Source: Azolla caroliniana
Taxonomy: Eukaryota > Polypodiophyta
Direction: 5' to 3'
Assembly (NCBI GenBank): GCA_043228905.1
Contig: JBHGNT010000013.1
Span: 2,604,001 to 2,668,000, forward strand
DNA: 64,000 bases
Shown here: positions 41,046 through 54,387 of the stretch, piece by piece
Position numbering within the stretch: position 1 is the stretch's first letter
Layout of the letters: each line of letters starts with the position of its first letter
Program-made: the position numbers and the translations under genes
Notes under the pieces: generated by a model
Told to the model about the DNA's origin: nothing
The model's input: the letters and a program-made list of their open reading frames with translations, nothing else
The model's database searches: none

Positions 41046-43831
41046 ATGTCTGTAGTAACACAGGATGTGTTCACACTACGGCGTCCCCAGGCCAAGATAT
41101 CCGACCTCCTAGTCTTCTTCAGCCTGCCGAAAGACTACTTGACTATGATCAGGACACATTTTCTATACAAGAAGGATCCATGGTGGCCTTTAAGGTTCTT
41201 CAAGTCAATAGCTCTCTTGGTATCCATGGTTATACTAATAAGCTCGTCTCTGCTGTATGGCTCAGGTGTTCTCCTAGAGAGAGCTAATTACTTAGGGCGG
41301 CAATGCTTCGATGTAAAAGGAAACACAGGGATCGGTGGACACAACCCGAGTGCCAAACGCTACAAATTTGCGATGGTTACATGCCAAGATGGAGGAAATG
41401 GTGTTCCAGGAAGGTCTTTCGAGGGCCTGTCGGAGTTAGTTACACCTAATAAGGTTAGCTATGCTAAGAGACATGGTTATGAATTCATTGATGCCAGTCA
41501 TCTTCTCGATCGGAACCGGCCCCCTAGTTGGAGTAAGATCTTGGCCGTCCGTAAATATCTTGCTGATTATGATTGGGTGTTCTGGAATGATGCGGTAAAA
41601 TCGCATCTCTTATTGATCTCCCACTGTTCTTTTTTTTTCTGGGATTTGTTTTTCGATATCTTTCATTAGAGTTTCAAAAAAGAAAATCTCAAAGTTCCCT
41701 TCATATTGGGTATGATATGGAACTGCCCTTCAAGGTTTTTGGAAGTTATCAAATTATGCCTCTTGGTTAATGCCGTTGGTGTTTTTTCTGGGCATTAAAT
41801 TCCCTTCATTTTATAAATTGGAAGGTTTTGGAAAAATACTATACCCTTAGTATGTTTGATAAAGATTGAGTGCCAGTTTCATCATCTTTAATGAAAGGGA
41901 AAATTTTGGGTGTAAATATAATGAAGAGAGTATACCCTTGGAAGGTTTTGGAAATACCAAATTGGTAAACATGATGAATATTTAGCGCCAGTCAGCATAT
42001 ATCTTTAAAGGGCTCTAAAAAACCTTTTTCTGTGCTGCCATGGTTACATAGTTATGACGGAACTGCCTCCAATTTTTGCATCACATTTATTTTTATGTGG
42101 TTGGTGGTTGCATTGCCTGATTTTATCTATTATATAGACATACATAGTGTGCATTTATGAGCTAGTTAAGACATACATAACACATACATAGTGAATTACC
42201 TCAAAATATGTGCGTGTCTGTGCATGTACATACATATGTACATATAGATGTCTGTAATTGTGTTTGCCTGATTTTATCTATTATATAGACATACATAGTA
42301 TGCATTTATGATCTAGTTAAGACATGCATTTATGATCTAGTTAAGACATACATAACACACACATAGTGAATTACCTCAAAATATGTGTGTGTCTGTGCAT
42401 GTGCATACATATGTATAGATGTCTGTAATTGTGTTGTGATACATTGTATCGTACACATTGAATTGGAATCCTATATCCTATATTCTTTTTATTCCATATT
42501 TTATCTCCGAATGGCCCCCAGGGTCCCAAATCAGAAGATGAAAACAATGCAGAAAAAGAATCCAATAATACAAAACTGCAAAGTTTAACTTTGCTTTTCA
42601 AAAAAAAAATCTTATTTTTACTGTTTCTGTTTAGAAACGAATGTCTTCAACAATAATCCCTTTGTTATCTTCTTTGCTTATGGTTGTGTACTTGTTTTTT
42701 ATTTGGGTTTTTGCAGGATTCACTTGTGACAAATCCAACAATTGCACTGGTATGTTTTTGACAATCCGAGATTTCTTTAGTTTCCTCTGTAGAATGAGAT
42801 TATCGAGTTATTAAGATCTTTGGTCTTTAATATCACCTCATTCTATTCGAAAAATAGGAGGACATTATCAAATCAGTGGTTGGAAATAAGAAATTCAATG
42901 AGATGCCCGATTCCATAGTTACAGAGGATGTCACGGGTGTAAATGCAGGTATATAGACTGCATGTTAACGTGTGTATATATGTACAATGTGTATGTAAGC
43001 ACATGTATGTGTGGTGTGTGTGTGTGTGTGTGTATCCATGTGGATATATGAATGTGTTTGTGCACCATTATACTGTTATTGTTTGTGTATGTAGTCTATA
43101 TAGACTCCATGTCTTGTATGTATGTATATATGTGTGCGTGTGTTTCTATGTATCTTATACAGGGTCCTTGTCTATATCGGCCACTTGGGTGCCGCTCAAA
43201 CTCTTATGTAGCTTCCATTTTTTCTGTTTCTAGTGCACATAATACATGCATGCACTCCTGACACCTTGCAGGGATGTTTTTCTTCCGGAACTCTTCATGG
43301 AGCATGCAGTTTCTAGACCTTTGGTGGAACCAAACATCATTCATCAGGCCCTTTGGTCAGAAGAAGAGTGGTGACAACGATGCCCTCAAGTTCCTGATAA
43401 GAAACATGCCTGATGAAGAACGCAAGCGACATGTCAGAATTCCCAAAATGCAGTGTGTCTTCAATTCCAATCTTTGGCAGCCTTCATTAAAGAGTGGTCA
43501 CAGACTGGTTACTTTAACAAGGACTGTATGGCAAGGTTGATCTAATTGTTATGTCTGTGTTTATTGTATGCGAAACATATACGTGTAATATGTATGTATA
43601 ATGTATTCTATAAATATGTGTGTGCATTGTGTAAATATGGGGGAAGGACCTTTTCATGTTCTCAAAAATGTGATGCCAGGTGTTTATTCTAAAGGCGATT
43701 TCATGGTGCATCTGGCTGGGTTGAATGACAAGAAGACATGGATAAAGAAGATCCTTCGGGACATCCAAGAGGAAGAGAAAATGAGCGAAAAACGGAAACA
43801 AGCAAAGAATGTAGACTCCCATCGCCACTGA
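41046..43831 (+). CDS. GT34-type glycosyltransferase (GMA12/MNN10 family), five exons
   Basis: Coding exons at 41046-41594, 42717-42749, 42858-42948, 43272-43535 and 43680-43831. All have GT-AG borders and matching phase, giving 1089 nt and 362 residues. It is a type II membrane protein: a basic N-terminus (residues 1-50), one membrane segment (about 53-76, ALLVSMVILISSSLLYG), then the luminal catalytic part. This has RYKFAMVTCQDGG, SWSKILAVRKYLADYDWVFW and the metal-binding NDADS (about 181-185) formed exactly across the exon 1-2 junction. TGVNAGMFFFRNSSWS and GDFMVHLAGLNDKKTW follow. Members act in the Golgi and transfer hexoses or pentoses from nucleotide sugars. The subgroup is not the classical xyloglucan xylosyltransferase, and the substrate cannot be read from sequence. 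It appears intact and is one of two clear host genes. Confidence 0.9.
42113..42437 (+). repeat. Tandem duplication within intron 1
   Basis: Two copies of an approximately 150-170 bp unit from TGCCTGATTTTATCTATTAT to GATGTCTGTAATTGTGTT. The second copy has an extra internal repeat of GCATTTATGATCTAGTTAAGACAT. Confidence 0.85.
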
Positions 43832-46800
43832 CAATGTACACGATACATACGTAAATCTATATATACAATCTTTACAAAAGTTGTTTTTAATGAAGATCCA
43901 TCGACTGCTGGAAGTGAATTCTTTCATTCTTTTGGGGTGGGGGAGAGGACATGTACATTTGTTCAGAGAACCATTTTTATCATTGGATTATATACCTTCG
44001 AGAGACGAGAGGTCTTTGTGAATACTCAAAATGCTTGATAGAGGATATAGCAACAAACTAATAGACAATGCTTGTTGATGTCGATCTCTGTCAAAGCAAC
44101 AAACTAACAATTTTGGTTACGATTATGGGATTATACAGTTTCTTGAACCTTCCCCCCCCTTTGGTTCAGCAAATCCATTGTATTTTAGCTCCTCTTTTCT
44201 ATTGAAACCCATGTACTATACAACTTTTGTTTAATATAGTAAAAGAAGTTACCGACATTCACCTTGGCAGTGTGTATTTGAGTCTAATAATGTGATCCAA
44301 CTCATCACTGTGTGTGTATATATGCTGGATCAATTTACCTTTCATATATTGATAGGTACTACCCAATTGAGTGCTTTTTCTGTTATATGGATTGTTGATT
44401 GCTAGGAATTGAACAGGTGTATCGATATAATAGAATTGTCTGTATAAATTACATGAACAAAAGTTGGTTTAATGTGGTGTTTATGTACTTAAAGTCAATG
44501 CTTTACTGTGAGATGTTATCGATCCTTATCTAGGCTTTGAAAGTTATGCATATGGATCCCTTTTCCTTTTATCTTTTTCGTACATCTTGCATTATATGCA
44601 ACCCTCTGTATCTGTCATTTCCCTTGATAAAAATCGCAATTTAACGCTCACCTACAAAACTGAGAACAAATCAGGTCTCCCATACAATAAGAGACTTGAA
44701 TTCCATGAAAATGGTCACAAAACTACAAAACAATGATAATGTGTATGATGTGTCATGCTATATGCTTTGCAGACTACCTAAAAATCAAAGCAAAGGATTG
44801 CATACGCTGATAGAACTTAGTATTTTCCCCAAACATGAAATTACCACAATAAAAATGGCTACAATAGTATATTCTCAATGTTGGATTAAACGATGGTGTC
44901 TTTTGCTACAATAATTTATAGATCATGAAACTTCACATTTGCTTCTATTTCTTATTGCCTATCATCCTCCCAACAAAGTCTTACATGTTATTTTTGTATT
45001 ATTTCCTTATATATGAAGGTTTGCCAAACACCATCTCTGCTAAGTACTGTATAAGATTCCTAATTGAAATTGATCTCTCTTGGTTCAAAGTCTCTGTTTC
45101 TCCTTCATTTTTTGACGCTTATAAAAAAATAGGTGTACTTTCACTTGTAATTCCTAGCATAATGCGATCGATTTAGCCCCACCTAATCTAATCACCTAAT
45201 CTAATCGATCCATTTATACATATACTCTCACTAAAAATGCTAATGCTAACATTGATGTAATACATATTTAGCCCCATCTAATGGGGCAGTTTTCGGATGG
45301 TAGAATGAATGGGGTCATGATTAGATGGGCGCTAAATTGGGGTTCTTCTGGGTCGAAGGCTCAAAGAATGCCTGATGAATTTCCATCCAAGAATGTTTGC
45401 ACAGCAAGGGTACCGGTAAGGACTCCCAAAAGGATTGAAAAGTTTTATGACCAAGCAAAAGCAGGACTATGATATTCTCAGCTCTTGGAAGCATGTGACA
45501 AAATCTATGAAGTAATGAAACACATGCTTGGATGATCCAACAACAAGGAACACCTGAAAACCATCGCATTGTACTGCACGTAACTCTGCCCAATCGACTC
45601 ATAGCATTAGGTCTAAAAAGTGTTTGATACCCTTCCATCAAGGATCTAGTCTCTTGGATGTACACATACTATTGAGTCCAAGCAGTGTTTGATACCCTTC
45701 TCATCAAGGATCTACCCTCTTGGCTGTACAGATGGACCATTCTCGGTATATGTGAATCCATGCCATTGCATTCAATTCATTTGATAAATGATCCAAGCCA
45801 TTGTTTTCAATTCATTTGATTAAATGATCCAAGCCACTGTTTCCAATTCATTTGATAGAATGATCAGAGAAGACATCTCCGTCGTCGCATCATCTCGATA
45901 AGGCAATGACCAACAATTCAATTGAGAGGACATGCCTTCTTCTCCTTGGCCTGGTATGATTTTGTTTCTCTTTTTGAGTGCCTGATCTGAAAGCGCGGCC
46001 TCAAATGAAGCTTCAAATGAAGCTTGTGTCAACGCTCCCACGCCTTCATCATGAATAATTATGTATGCAAAGAGCCTTGGGGATGTATGGGAATAGAGGT
46101 TTTAAAACATATGTTTTCTATTGCAGTCTTGATACTTGTAGCCTGTTGCACAAATCTTGCTCTATCTAATGGGCTTTTGAAGAGCCATTGGCACCATTCT
46201 AATTTTAGAATAAGTTTGTCTTGAGAAAAACTTCACGCCATTAATGATCCTGACCTTCAAGCTATGGCATCACTTGATGCCACACACTTCTCATATGATC
46301 CCACATCATGCCTAACAAATACGAGTTAAACCTGCCTGTCTTCATCGGCAACGATAGATATGATCATCAATAGGCTACTCAATCAATATAGATAGAAGTA
46401 TGGAAGATTCATCAATGACAAAATGTTGGATAAACATATTCATACAGAAGTAATGAAGAATCATCAATGACCAAATGTCTAGAGATGTTATGTACAACCC
46501 TATTACTTTTTTGAGTATATATATATATATAGAGAGAGGGATTAGGAAAGAGAAAGAAAAAATGAGTTACAATGGGGAGGGGGTGTTAAAAATCAACATG
46601 TTTTTGTGGTTAAAATGGGACTGTTAGCCTGCGGTGCGAATCATCGAACAGAGTTGTTGTATCGAATACCCCTTAGGTGTATCATACTGTTGCGCCCGGC
46701 ATGGTATGATCCACTACCGGATCAATACATAAAAAGAGAGGGATGAGACCCAAGAAGAGTTGATCGAAATTTTGACACAATCTTCGATCCATCGATAAAA

Positions 46801-46897
46801 GAAGAGGGATTAGTGAGACCCAAGGAGAGATCGAAATCTCCGACAAATCTATCTTCGATCCATAGATACAAGGGAGGGATGAGACCTACGGAGAGTA
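43832..46897. other. Intergenic region between the two host genes
   Basis: Contains the 3' UTRs of the convergent glycosyltransferase and SAP genes. Short repeats: GTGTTTGATACCCTT-type units (about 45617-45720), three approximately 38-bp CAATTCATTTGAT units (45770-45862), and three diverged GAGGGATGAGACC units (46735-46895) in the 3' UTR of the SAP gene. No further gene supported. Confidence 0.4.
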
Positions 46898-47662
46898 TCA
46901 AATCTTGACAATCTTGGCAGCCTTCACCAGCGGATTGCCTTTGGCGATGGCTACCCTACCTGCGGCTTTGTAGTCGTAAGAGCAGTCGTGCCGATCCGAG
47001 TACCTATGTGTGGCGCAGAAGACGTCGCCACACTTGCACCTGAAGCCGAGGAGCCCGATACGCTTCCGGCATGAGTGGCATCTGTTGGCAGATTTGGGGG
47101 GGGCGGGGTCCGAGAGAGAGGGATCTGCAATGGCGGGATCTGTAATGGCGGGTTCGCAGGATGTGGACAGGATGTAGGGATTGGTGTTCTTTGTGAGATT
47201 GGGATTAGGCTCTGCTGAAGTAGAGGTAGTGGTAGTAGTAGTAGTAGTAGTGGATGATGATGATGATGATGCAGAGATGGAGAGAAGAGGCAGGGGTTCT
47301 GCTGAATTCGAGGGCGAGAGGGTGAGAGGCGAGGGAGGGATTTGAAGGAGGAGGAGGCCATCGCTGTTCGGACCTGATGAACCTGACGACGAAGAAGATG
47401 AAGAAGAAGAAGAAGACGACGACGATGATGAAACCACAGATGCCATGCTACATGGCAAGGAGGATGAGATCATCATTTCAGGGGAAGAAGCAGAACCAGA
47501 AGCAGAAGATTCAGCAGAAGCAGCAGAAGCAGGAGGAGGAGAAATCGAAGGGGACGAAGGAGGAAGAGGAGGATCGATGACAACCACAACAGGATTTGGC
47601 TTCTCTGAGAAGCATGAGGAAGCATCGGGGGAGGTATCAGAGGACTCGGAGCGTTGGGCCAT
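46898..47662 (-). CDS. Stress-associated protein with a single AN1 zinc finger
   Basis: 254 residues in one exon, starting [16 protein letters not shown]. The N-terminal 190 residues are Ser/Pro-rich low complexity with long Ser and Thr runs and no A20 finger. An AN1 finger occupies about 195-227: C-x2-C-x9-C-x-C-x4-C-x2-H-x5-H-x-C, with the core [10 protein letters not shown]. The tail [19 protein letters not shown] is typical of plant SAPs. SAPs bind ubiquitin or E3 partners and modulate stress responses; AN1-only members are a minority. Lack of introns is normal for the family. It converges with the glycosyltransferase gene. The Ser/Thr runs come from CTT/TCC-type microsatellites. Family call firm, specific role unknown. 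Confidence 0.9.
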   Translation of the reverse strand: MAQRSESSDTSPDASSCFSEKPNPVVVVIDPPLPPSSPSISPPPASAASAESSASGSASSPEMMISSSLPCSMASVVSSSSSSSSSSSSSSSSGSSGPNSDGLLLLQIPPSPLTLSPSNSAEPLPLLSISASSSSSSTTTTTTTTTSTSAEPNPNLTKNTNPYILSTSCEPAITDPAIADPSLSDPAPPKSANRCHSCRKRIGLLGFRCKCGDVFCATHRYSDRHDCSYDYKAAGRVAIAKGNPLVKAAKIVKI

Positions 47663-48099
47663 GGAGAAGGCTGCAAATTAGGGTTATTTTTAGGGATTAG
47701 GGGATTGAATCGACAAGCAAAAAGGGTATTATGATTCCAGAAGATAATATGAGAAGAGGCAAAGATCTATTTTAGGGATTAGGGGATTGAATCAACAAGC
47801 AAAAAGGGTATTATGATTCCAGAAGATAATATGAGAAGAGGCAGAGATCTGAAGAAGACGAAGACGAAGACGAAGACGAAGAAGAAGAAGAAGAAGAAGA
47901 AGAAAGACAGAGGATTGAAGGGGGGAGGAGAAGACAGAGGATTGAAGAAGGAAGAAGAAGAAAGAAGAAGATTCTTCCTTCCTTTCTTCTTTCTTCTTTC
48001 TTCTTCCTTTTTTACGCGTATTCTTGTCCACCACAGAATTGGGGGCCTCAATTCACGTGTACACAAGAAGAAAGAAGAAGAAGAAGAAGAAGAAGAAGA

Positions 48100-48145
<46 letters not shown>

Positions 48146-48150
48146 CTAGA
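47663..48150 (-). promoter_or_regulatory. 5' UTR and promoter region of the SAP gene, with duplications and microsatellites
   Basis: An 82-bp tandem duplication (about 47691-47854, unit starting TAGGGATTAGGGGATTGAAT) is followed by GAA/GAC-rich tracts (47850-47910, 47940-48000, 48065-48102) and a GA tract (48100-48142). The region is strongly purine-asymmetric. No TATA box is evident. Confidence 0.5.
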
Positions 48151-48257
48151 GAGAGAGGACCCACATACAAGAATCTGTCACGTGTACCTCATTCACACTT
48201 CCCCTGCATCTCCATCTCCATCTCCATGTCTACTAAGAAATGGATGAATGAATCAAT

Positions 48258-48330
48258 AGGGTCATGGGTATGGGCATGGGCATGGATATGGGCATGGGCA
48301 TGGGCATGGGCATGGGGCATGGGCATGGCA
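48258..48330. repeat. Minisatellite of GGGCAT/GGGTAT hexamers
   Basis: About eleven hexamer units of ATGGGC type with small variations. No coding role supported. Confidence 0.9.
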
Positions 48331-48698
48331 TGTTATTCCCATCTTTTGATGTGCTCACGGTTATTGTAAGGAGAAGGATAGGATTGGCCGGCCCTGAGTG
48401 TTGCCTGCCTAAGCTCGACATTTGCGTGGGGGCAGGACATGACACATGTAGCTTTCAATGGGGCACCCGAATTATATACATGTCCATGGACCTTCGTGCG
48501 AGTTGCGTATGCCTGCCTACACACATTTGGCATCAGAAAGCTCCCCGCCCCGCCCCCCCCATTGGCTATACATCCCCACCCCATGTCCATGCCCATGCAC
48601 CCATGGGCCTTGACCAATCAATCACCTTTCCAAACTACTTGACATGCATCCCGTTGCCCCCAAACTGCTCACATCGCAAAAGTCACATTCTCTTACTA

Positions 48699-48841
48699 TT
48701 ACGGGCAATGACCATATAATATCCCGTGGTAAGTTTTACTGTAGTATTTTATACACTTGGATAAAGTGTGAGGGTTAAAGGAGAGTGTAAAGAATACTAC
48801 GGTAAAACTTACCACGGGATATTATATGGTCATGCCCGTAA
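48699..48841. mobile_element. MITE with long terminal inverted repeats
   Basis: Both ends read TTACGGGC(A)ATGACC, and the inverted match continues through ATATAATATCCCGTGG to about 55 nt. The whole 143-bp element is nearly a perfect palindrome with a short non-symmetric centre (AAGTGTGAGGGTTAAAGGAG). No protein is encoded and no clear target duplication is seen. A truncated copy lies at 26378-26473. Confidence 0.8.
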
Positions 48842-49026
48842 CACTTACCATTGCGAAATCATTCTGACAATGTATATGCATATAGAGTATGTGTGTGTGT
48901 GTATTCAAAAAGAGTGGTTAGGAATACTTTGGCTTTTTGAGAACAAGTGCGTGTGTAAAAAATTGTAAAAAAGTCGTTCCAACGACGCCCTTCTCTAGTG
49001 GAAGTCTACTCGTAAGAGCAACATTG

Positions 49027-49027
<1 letters not shown>

Positions 49028-49070
<43 letters not shown>
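49028..49070. repeat. GA microsatellite
   Basis: About 21 GA dinucleotides. Similar tracts occur at 9311-9350, 14615-14658, 36617-36677, 48100-48142 and 61712-61732. Confidence 0.95.
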
Positions 49071-49073
<3 letters not shown>

Positions 49074-49099
49074 AGAATTTCACTTCTTGTCCTCACGAG

Positions 49100-52000
49100 A
49101 CTCCACCGCCAGCATTGCAAGAATTTAAGATTACATGTACTACGTTTGCGTCTAGAAGTGAACTATTATGGAACTATGACCTTGGAAGTAGGCAACAAAT
49201 AGTCACCTGCCACGAAAAAAGGTCTCAACTTGTGAATGAACGATTGTGAGTAAGATATTTAGATATAATAGAAATAATCATATAGAATATCAGAAATGTA
49301 TGTTTATTAGGAGACATGCATCGAATGATTCGTGTTTATCTTGATTACTCCGCAATATGAGCCTTTAACATAATAACAAACCTTGATCACAAAACATGGA
49401 GAAAATGCAACCATCATATTAACTTGGTCTTTATCTCATCAAATGTCTACATTCTTGATTAGGGTAAGCAAAAAGAAAGATCACAAGGTCCCCAGTCTAC
49501 ATCATCAATTGGTCTTCATCAAAGTGGAGCATTTGGTCTTACAACTTGTTTAAATTAATGGAATATCACTTATCCAAGGAATATAATAGTCAATTTGTGT
49601 TCCCGAAAAGATGTCAACATTGTTAACACATCAATGACCACATTATAAGAGCATGTCAATGACTATGGAAACCACGAGGAAAGAAAAAAGTACTGTTGGG
49701 TGACTACCAATGCAATGTGTGGCGAAACGAGATAAAATAATGTGTCCCATGTTCCATATTTAATAACCATAGATCAAGGGTACGTACACAAGCACAAATG
49801 TAGAATCCGAGTAGCATTTGAGAAATGACCATTGTGTTAAATGGTTTGTAGTCCGTGTAGAACGAAACTTGATATGCAAATAAAGTAAAATTATACATTT
49901 CCTCCCAAAGATAAGATTCTAAATCATAGGGTTTCCTACATCAAATTAGGCGGCCTTGTTAACAAACTAGACATATAATCTAATCTCACTCATGTAAAAT
50001 CCATATACATATATGCTTTGGACGAAACATCTATCTTTCCCCTCTTACAACCTTCCTAATTTTCAGTCCTTTACATTTCGGCGAGTGAAAGACAAGACAT
50101 GATACCATATGAGGAAAGAGGAACACGATAAGAATGAAAAGTAGAGATGTCCAAAAATTATTGTTTCAAGATGAGACTTTGGGGTTCAACATACATTCAC
50201 AAGGGTAATGTTTAAGAAGAGCTTGCCTAACCTGGCAACGTTTGCAAATAGTGTTTACAACATCCCCCCGAATATTTAAGAAGTATGATTACAAGGGTAA
50301 ACCATATCAAGGGTTATACCATCCTCCCAAAAATGTTATGAGACAAACATTGAGTTATCATACTAGTTTGTGAGAAAAACTGAGACAACTCTTCCAAAGA
50401 TGAAAAATATGCATTATGAGAATGCCAAAAAGGGCACATTCACATGTTTCAATCAATATGTTTACTCACGGATGTGTATATGACAAGGGGTTTCCTATCA
50501 TAAAAAAGAAATAGCGAAATTTGAGCTTGTGTTGCATTTGGGGATTGTGGTAAGGCCTTTTTTTAATTATTACAAATGACACGCTCGTTCCCATGTTATT
50601 AGTTATCATACAACTATGTATTGTTGAAAGCATTAGGATCCACAAATGTATATGTATATAGGTAGAATATTGAATTCATGTAAACATGGTAGGACCCTAG
50701 CCTTCTTCAAATTGAGTGGCAAATAGTGAGGAGAAAAATCAACGATTATCTCGAAAGACAAATATATTCAAAGGTTTTGACAACAATGCATTTGTGTGGG
50801 TTAAAAACTAATGGAAAATCTACTAAAACCGAGTACTCCTTGCGAGGAAGGTACAAGAATGATTGAAAAACTCTCTCCCTCTCTCGAGTTTTAAATCATG
50901 ATATAGACAAATTGCCAAACTAGATATAGGATGTAGGTTAAGATTAAGAATAAGATAATGAAAATCATGATAGTGATAAATGGTCTTGAAGATGAGATTT
51001 ACTTAATTTTATGAATTCCTTCATACAAACATTTGCTAAATTGTCCTGTAAAAACAGAATGAAACAAACAAAAATATCACTACTAATTAGCGATGCAAAT
51101 ACCTTTCCGATATTAAAACAAAATCCCAGAAACAATACGCCACAAAATGAATTTCAATTTCACAACCTTATGTAAACTATTTGCAAATGAGCATTGATTT
51201 GTCAAGGATACATAGTATGAAATTTTAAAATTCGTCAATGATAGATAACGACAATAATGCTATCAAACAAAAGAGATTAAAAGTTATCCATGTGATGGAT
51301 GATGTTTTCATGCCATGTCTCCCAATAACGTGGTTGTATGTATGCCCACGAGAGCCCATCTGTGCTCTTCCATAATGTTTCTCTTAAATTCTCCAATCAA
51401 ACAAAATGGCAACAAGTTTATAATATTTAGTTTATCTATGTACACTTTCAAAGTTTTTAGAAGATTTCAGTTGTAAATATCTATTTGGCATAAATAGTAT
51501 TCAAATATATATGTTTGAAATCCATATTTAACCATACATCAAATTCGTGCACATGCTTTGGGTAGAAACACAAAAAATGAGAATGCAAAATTTGTAAATG
51601 TTACTCAGTGAAGATGAAGATTAGCATGAATAACATGATCATATTAAAAAATGAGTGATATATATTAGTGTTGGGATTCGCAAAACAACATGCTGACATG
51701 CTTTTTCATCAAGAAAGCATACCTAGTCATTGGTTTGTGACTTATTATCTAGATAGGATTTAGATCCCTATCAAGAAAAAAAACTTCATATTTCATCAAA
51801 AGTTTGTGTGTATTGAGGTACATAAATGATATATTCTCATGCAAAGAAAACATATCTAGGTGAATGACCTCAATCTCCTTGTGGGAAGTTATCATGGGTG
51901 TCAAATGAGCAAATAGAATCAAAGAGTGGTTGGAGTAAAGGCAAGCAAATTTACAAGAAAAGACAGATCAAGCAATGGATGTTGACGCATTTGATGGCGT

Positions 52001-52582
52001 CAAGATGTAAAGAAAAAAGCGAAGAAGAGAGATAGATTTTATTATCGTCTTTAGAGGTCACACATGTCCTATGAGACCAAACATATTACATTTCATGCAA
52101 TACATATGCAATTGAGGAGCGATTCTTGATGTTCAAGAACTTTGCCAATATATGTTGCATGAGTGCACATTGTGATTATGATAGAAATTCATGCAATGAT
52201 TGGGTTTGGACAAAGATGTGTGTAAAGGATAGCCAAATGTGATCAAAGGTAGAGCATTGTATCAAAGTGTGATACTCTCCCGAATGTGTGTCGAGCAAAG
52301 TGTGCATAGTTGACTACGCTCATCACTTGTGCCCCAATGCCCCATCTCACATTGTAGTGAGTGTGAGCACACGTGAGACACACACAGACACATATGACGC
52401 GAACAAGATAAATACTTACTTAATACCTCGTGGATGAGATCAATCTACTTTAGATTCGTCATGCAAGGAGAATCCCCTTTTATACATTATAGGTTGCAAT
52501 GCACAAACCATGCATGCAACCTCTTAGGACTTCACAATTAGAGAAATGTTAGAACTCTACAACTTCACAAGACTTAGCACTA
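49100..52582. other. AT-rich intergenic DNA, no gene supported
   Basis: Stops are dense in all frames. No known protein motif, repeat array or RNA gene was seen. Confidence 0.4.
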
Positions 52583-54385
52583 TGTTAACAATCACTTTTC
52601 CTAGTAGGCAAGCCATTAGGATTGATATTCTTGGAAGGAATAATTTTGGGAGTCAGTGTCAGATGCTCATTTAATGAGCATTCAAGTACATGTCAGTACT
52701 TGTCAACCCACTCGACATGGCTTGTATAAAAAGTGCTCTGTGAGCACTTGTAAGTAGAAGAGTACAGAGAATATTTTCCAATAGAAATTTTTGTTGTCTG
52801 CTCTCTCTCTCTCTCTCTCTCATCTCATCTCTATGTATACCTAACTGTTGTATCTTCGAATAACCGATTGCATACTCTATGTACTTCTACGTAACGCTTC
52901 CACACTCTCCCTTTATACATGGTATTAGAGTGCGAGGGTTGAGAATCCTCTGCAACTGACCGAAAAGCAAAAGACAACACAGAGACATTATTTTCTTTTG
53001 GAACAACAGGAACATGGATAAAGGCATGGGAAACTCACTTCCGATAGAGAAGCTCGACAGAAGAAACTACGCATCTTGGTCATAGAAGATGCATCAGTAC
53101 CTCCTCAGGCACGAATATTAGAGTTATGTTGAAGGAGGTAATGATGCAGCACTAGATTCGACACACAGAGATTTCCTGGCCTGGGAACAGGCGGCAAGCA
53201 GAGTTCTGTATTGCTTTGCATCTTGTGTGAGCGATCAACTATTGAGCTACATCTGGGACATTTAGGGTTGAAAAGATGTGTGGGCAAATCTGAAACTGAT
53301 TTTCGTTGCTAGCACGATGGCCAAGAAGCTGCAACTCAAACATGAGTTGAGGAATGTCTGACAAAAGGATCAGTCGGTGGCCGATTACACAACCCAGATC
53401 AAGGAGATCTACGACTCCCTCGCCTCCATCAAGGTGACCATCAAGGAGGATGAAATGGTGCATTTCTGCCTCGGAGGGTTGGCGTCAAAGTTCGGAGCGT
53501 TCCGAACGGCGGTCAGCACGAGGGAGAATATGCCTTCGTTTCTGGAGCTACAATCGATGTTGCTCGTAGAAGAGAACCATGTGGGTGGTCGACAAGTGCA
53601 CACATTGATAGTAAGATGTTGTACACGGAGTCAGAGAGGCCCCGTGCTCGTGGCAGATGAGGTGGGTCGGCACGCAATCGAGGCGGCTATTAGGAGTAGG
53701 ACCAAAGGCATAGAGGTGGTTCCGACAACGGTTTCGGACCCTACACGAATAGGGGGAGTCAAGACGCCACTGGAAGTCAGCAAGGGAAGGCCACAATGGG
53801 ATGTTGGTATTGTGGTCGGAAGGGCCACAAAGAGAGCGAGTGTTGGAAGAAGCGTATCGATTGAGATAGAGCCGGATCGAGTTGGGGTGATGTAGATAGG
53901 CGTCACCGATCCCACTTCACCGAGAAAGAAGATCGAGCTGAAATGGGCCCAACACTTGGGATGAAGCACAAGGCAAACCAGATGGGAGTATGTAACACAA
54001 AACCAGAAGAGGTCTGATATGTCAATCCCAGAGCATCGAATCACATGACGAGCCACGAAGAGTGGTTCTCATATCCGGAGAAGCCAAAACAGCCGGGGGT
54101 TGTCGAAACCGGTGACGATTCCTCACATCTTATCGCGCATGTTGGTGATATTTCCTTGAGCCATGTCGGCCAAGAAGGGAGATTGATGAACATCCTGCAC
54201 ATTTCGACCATCACCAAGAATTTGGTGTCCGTTGGACAAATTGTCGAACAAGGAATCCAAGTTTGGTTCACCCACCTTGGCTGCTTCATTAAAAACGAAG
54301 GACAAATCTTCGCACAAGGGCGACGAGAAAGGAGGATTTTCATCCTCGACACGAACGACGTCAGGACTACAATGTTCACCAAAGG
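52583..54385 (+). pseudogene. Decayed copia: 5' LTR, gag and protease region
   Basis: The LTR runs from about 52583 (start uncertain) to 52919. It has TATA-like TTGTATAAAAAG and belongs to the same family as the LTRs at 59048-59474 and 60054-60460. A primer-binding-site-like TGGTATTAGAGTG follows at 52920. Gag begins near 53013 (MDKGMG) and has stops at several places. Its conserved part reads TTQIKEIYDSLASIKV and LGGLASKFGAFRTAV. The zinc knuckle region is degraded. The protease-like part (ASNHMTSHEEWF, then LHISTITKNLVSVGQIVEQG) ends at about 54385, where endonuclease-like sequence takes over. No integrase or RT remains. Confidence 0.75.
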
Positions 54386-54387
54386 AC

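Noticed and set aside
47813-48247. 144-codon plus-strand frame rich in Lys/Glu/Arg
   Set aside because: Encoded by GAA/GA microsatellites in the SAP leader on the opposite strand.
53377-53895. 172-codon frame as an independent gene
   Set aside because: It is the middle of copia gag (UBN2-like part) flanked by stops and frameshifts, so it was kept within the decayed copia instead.
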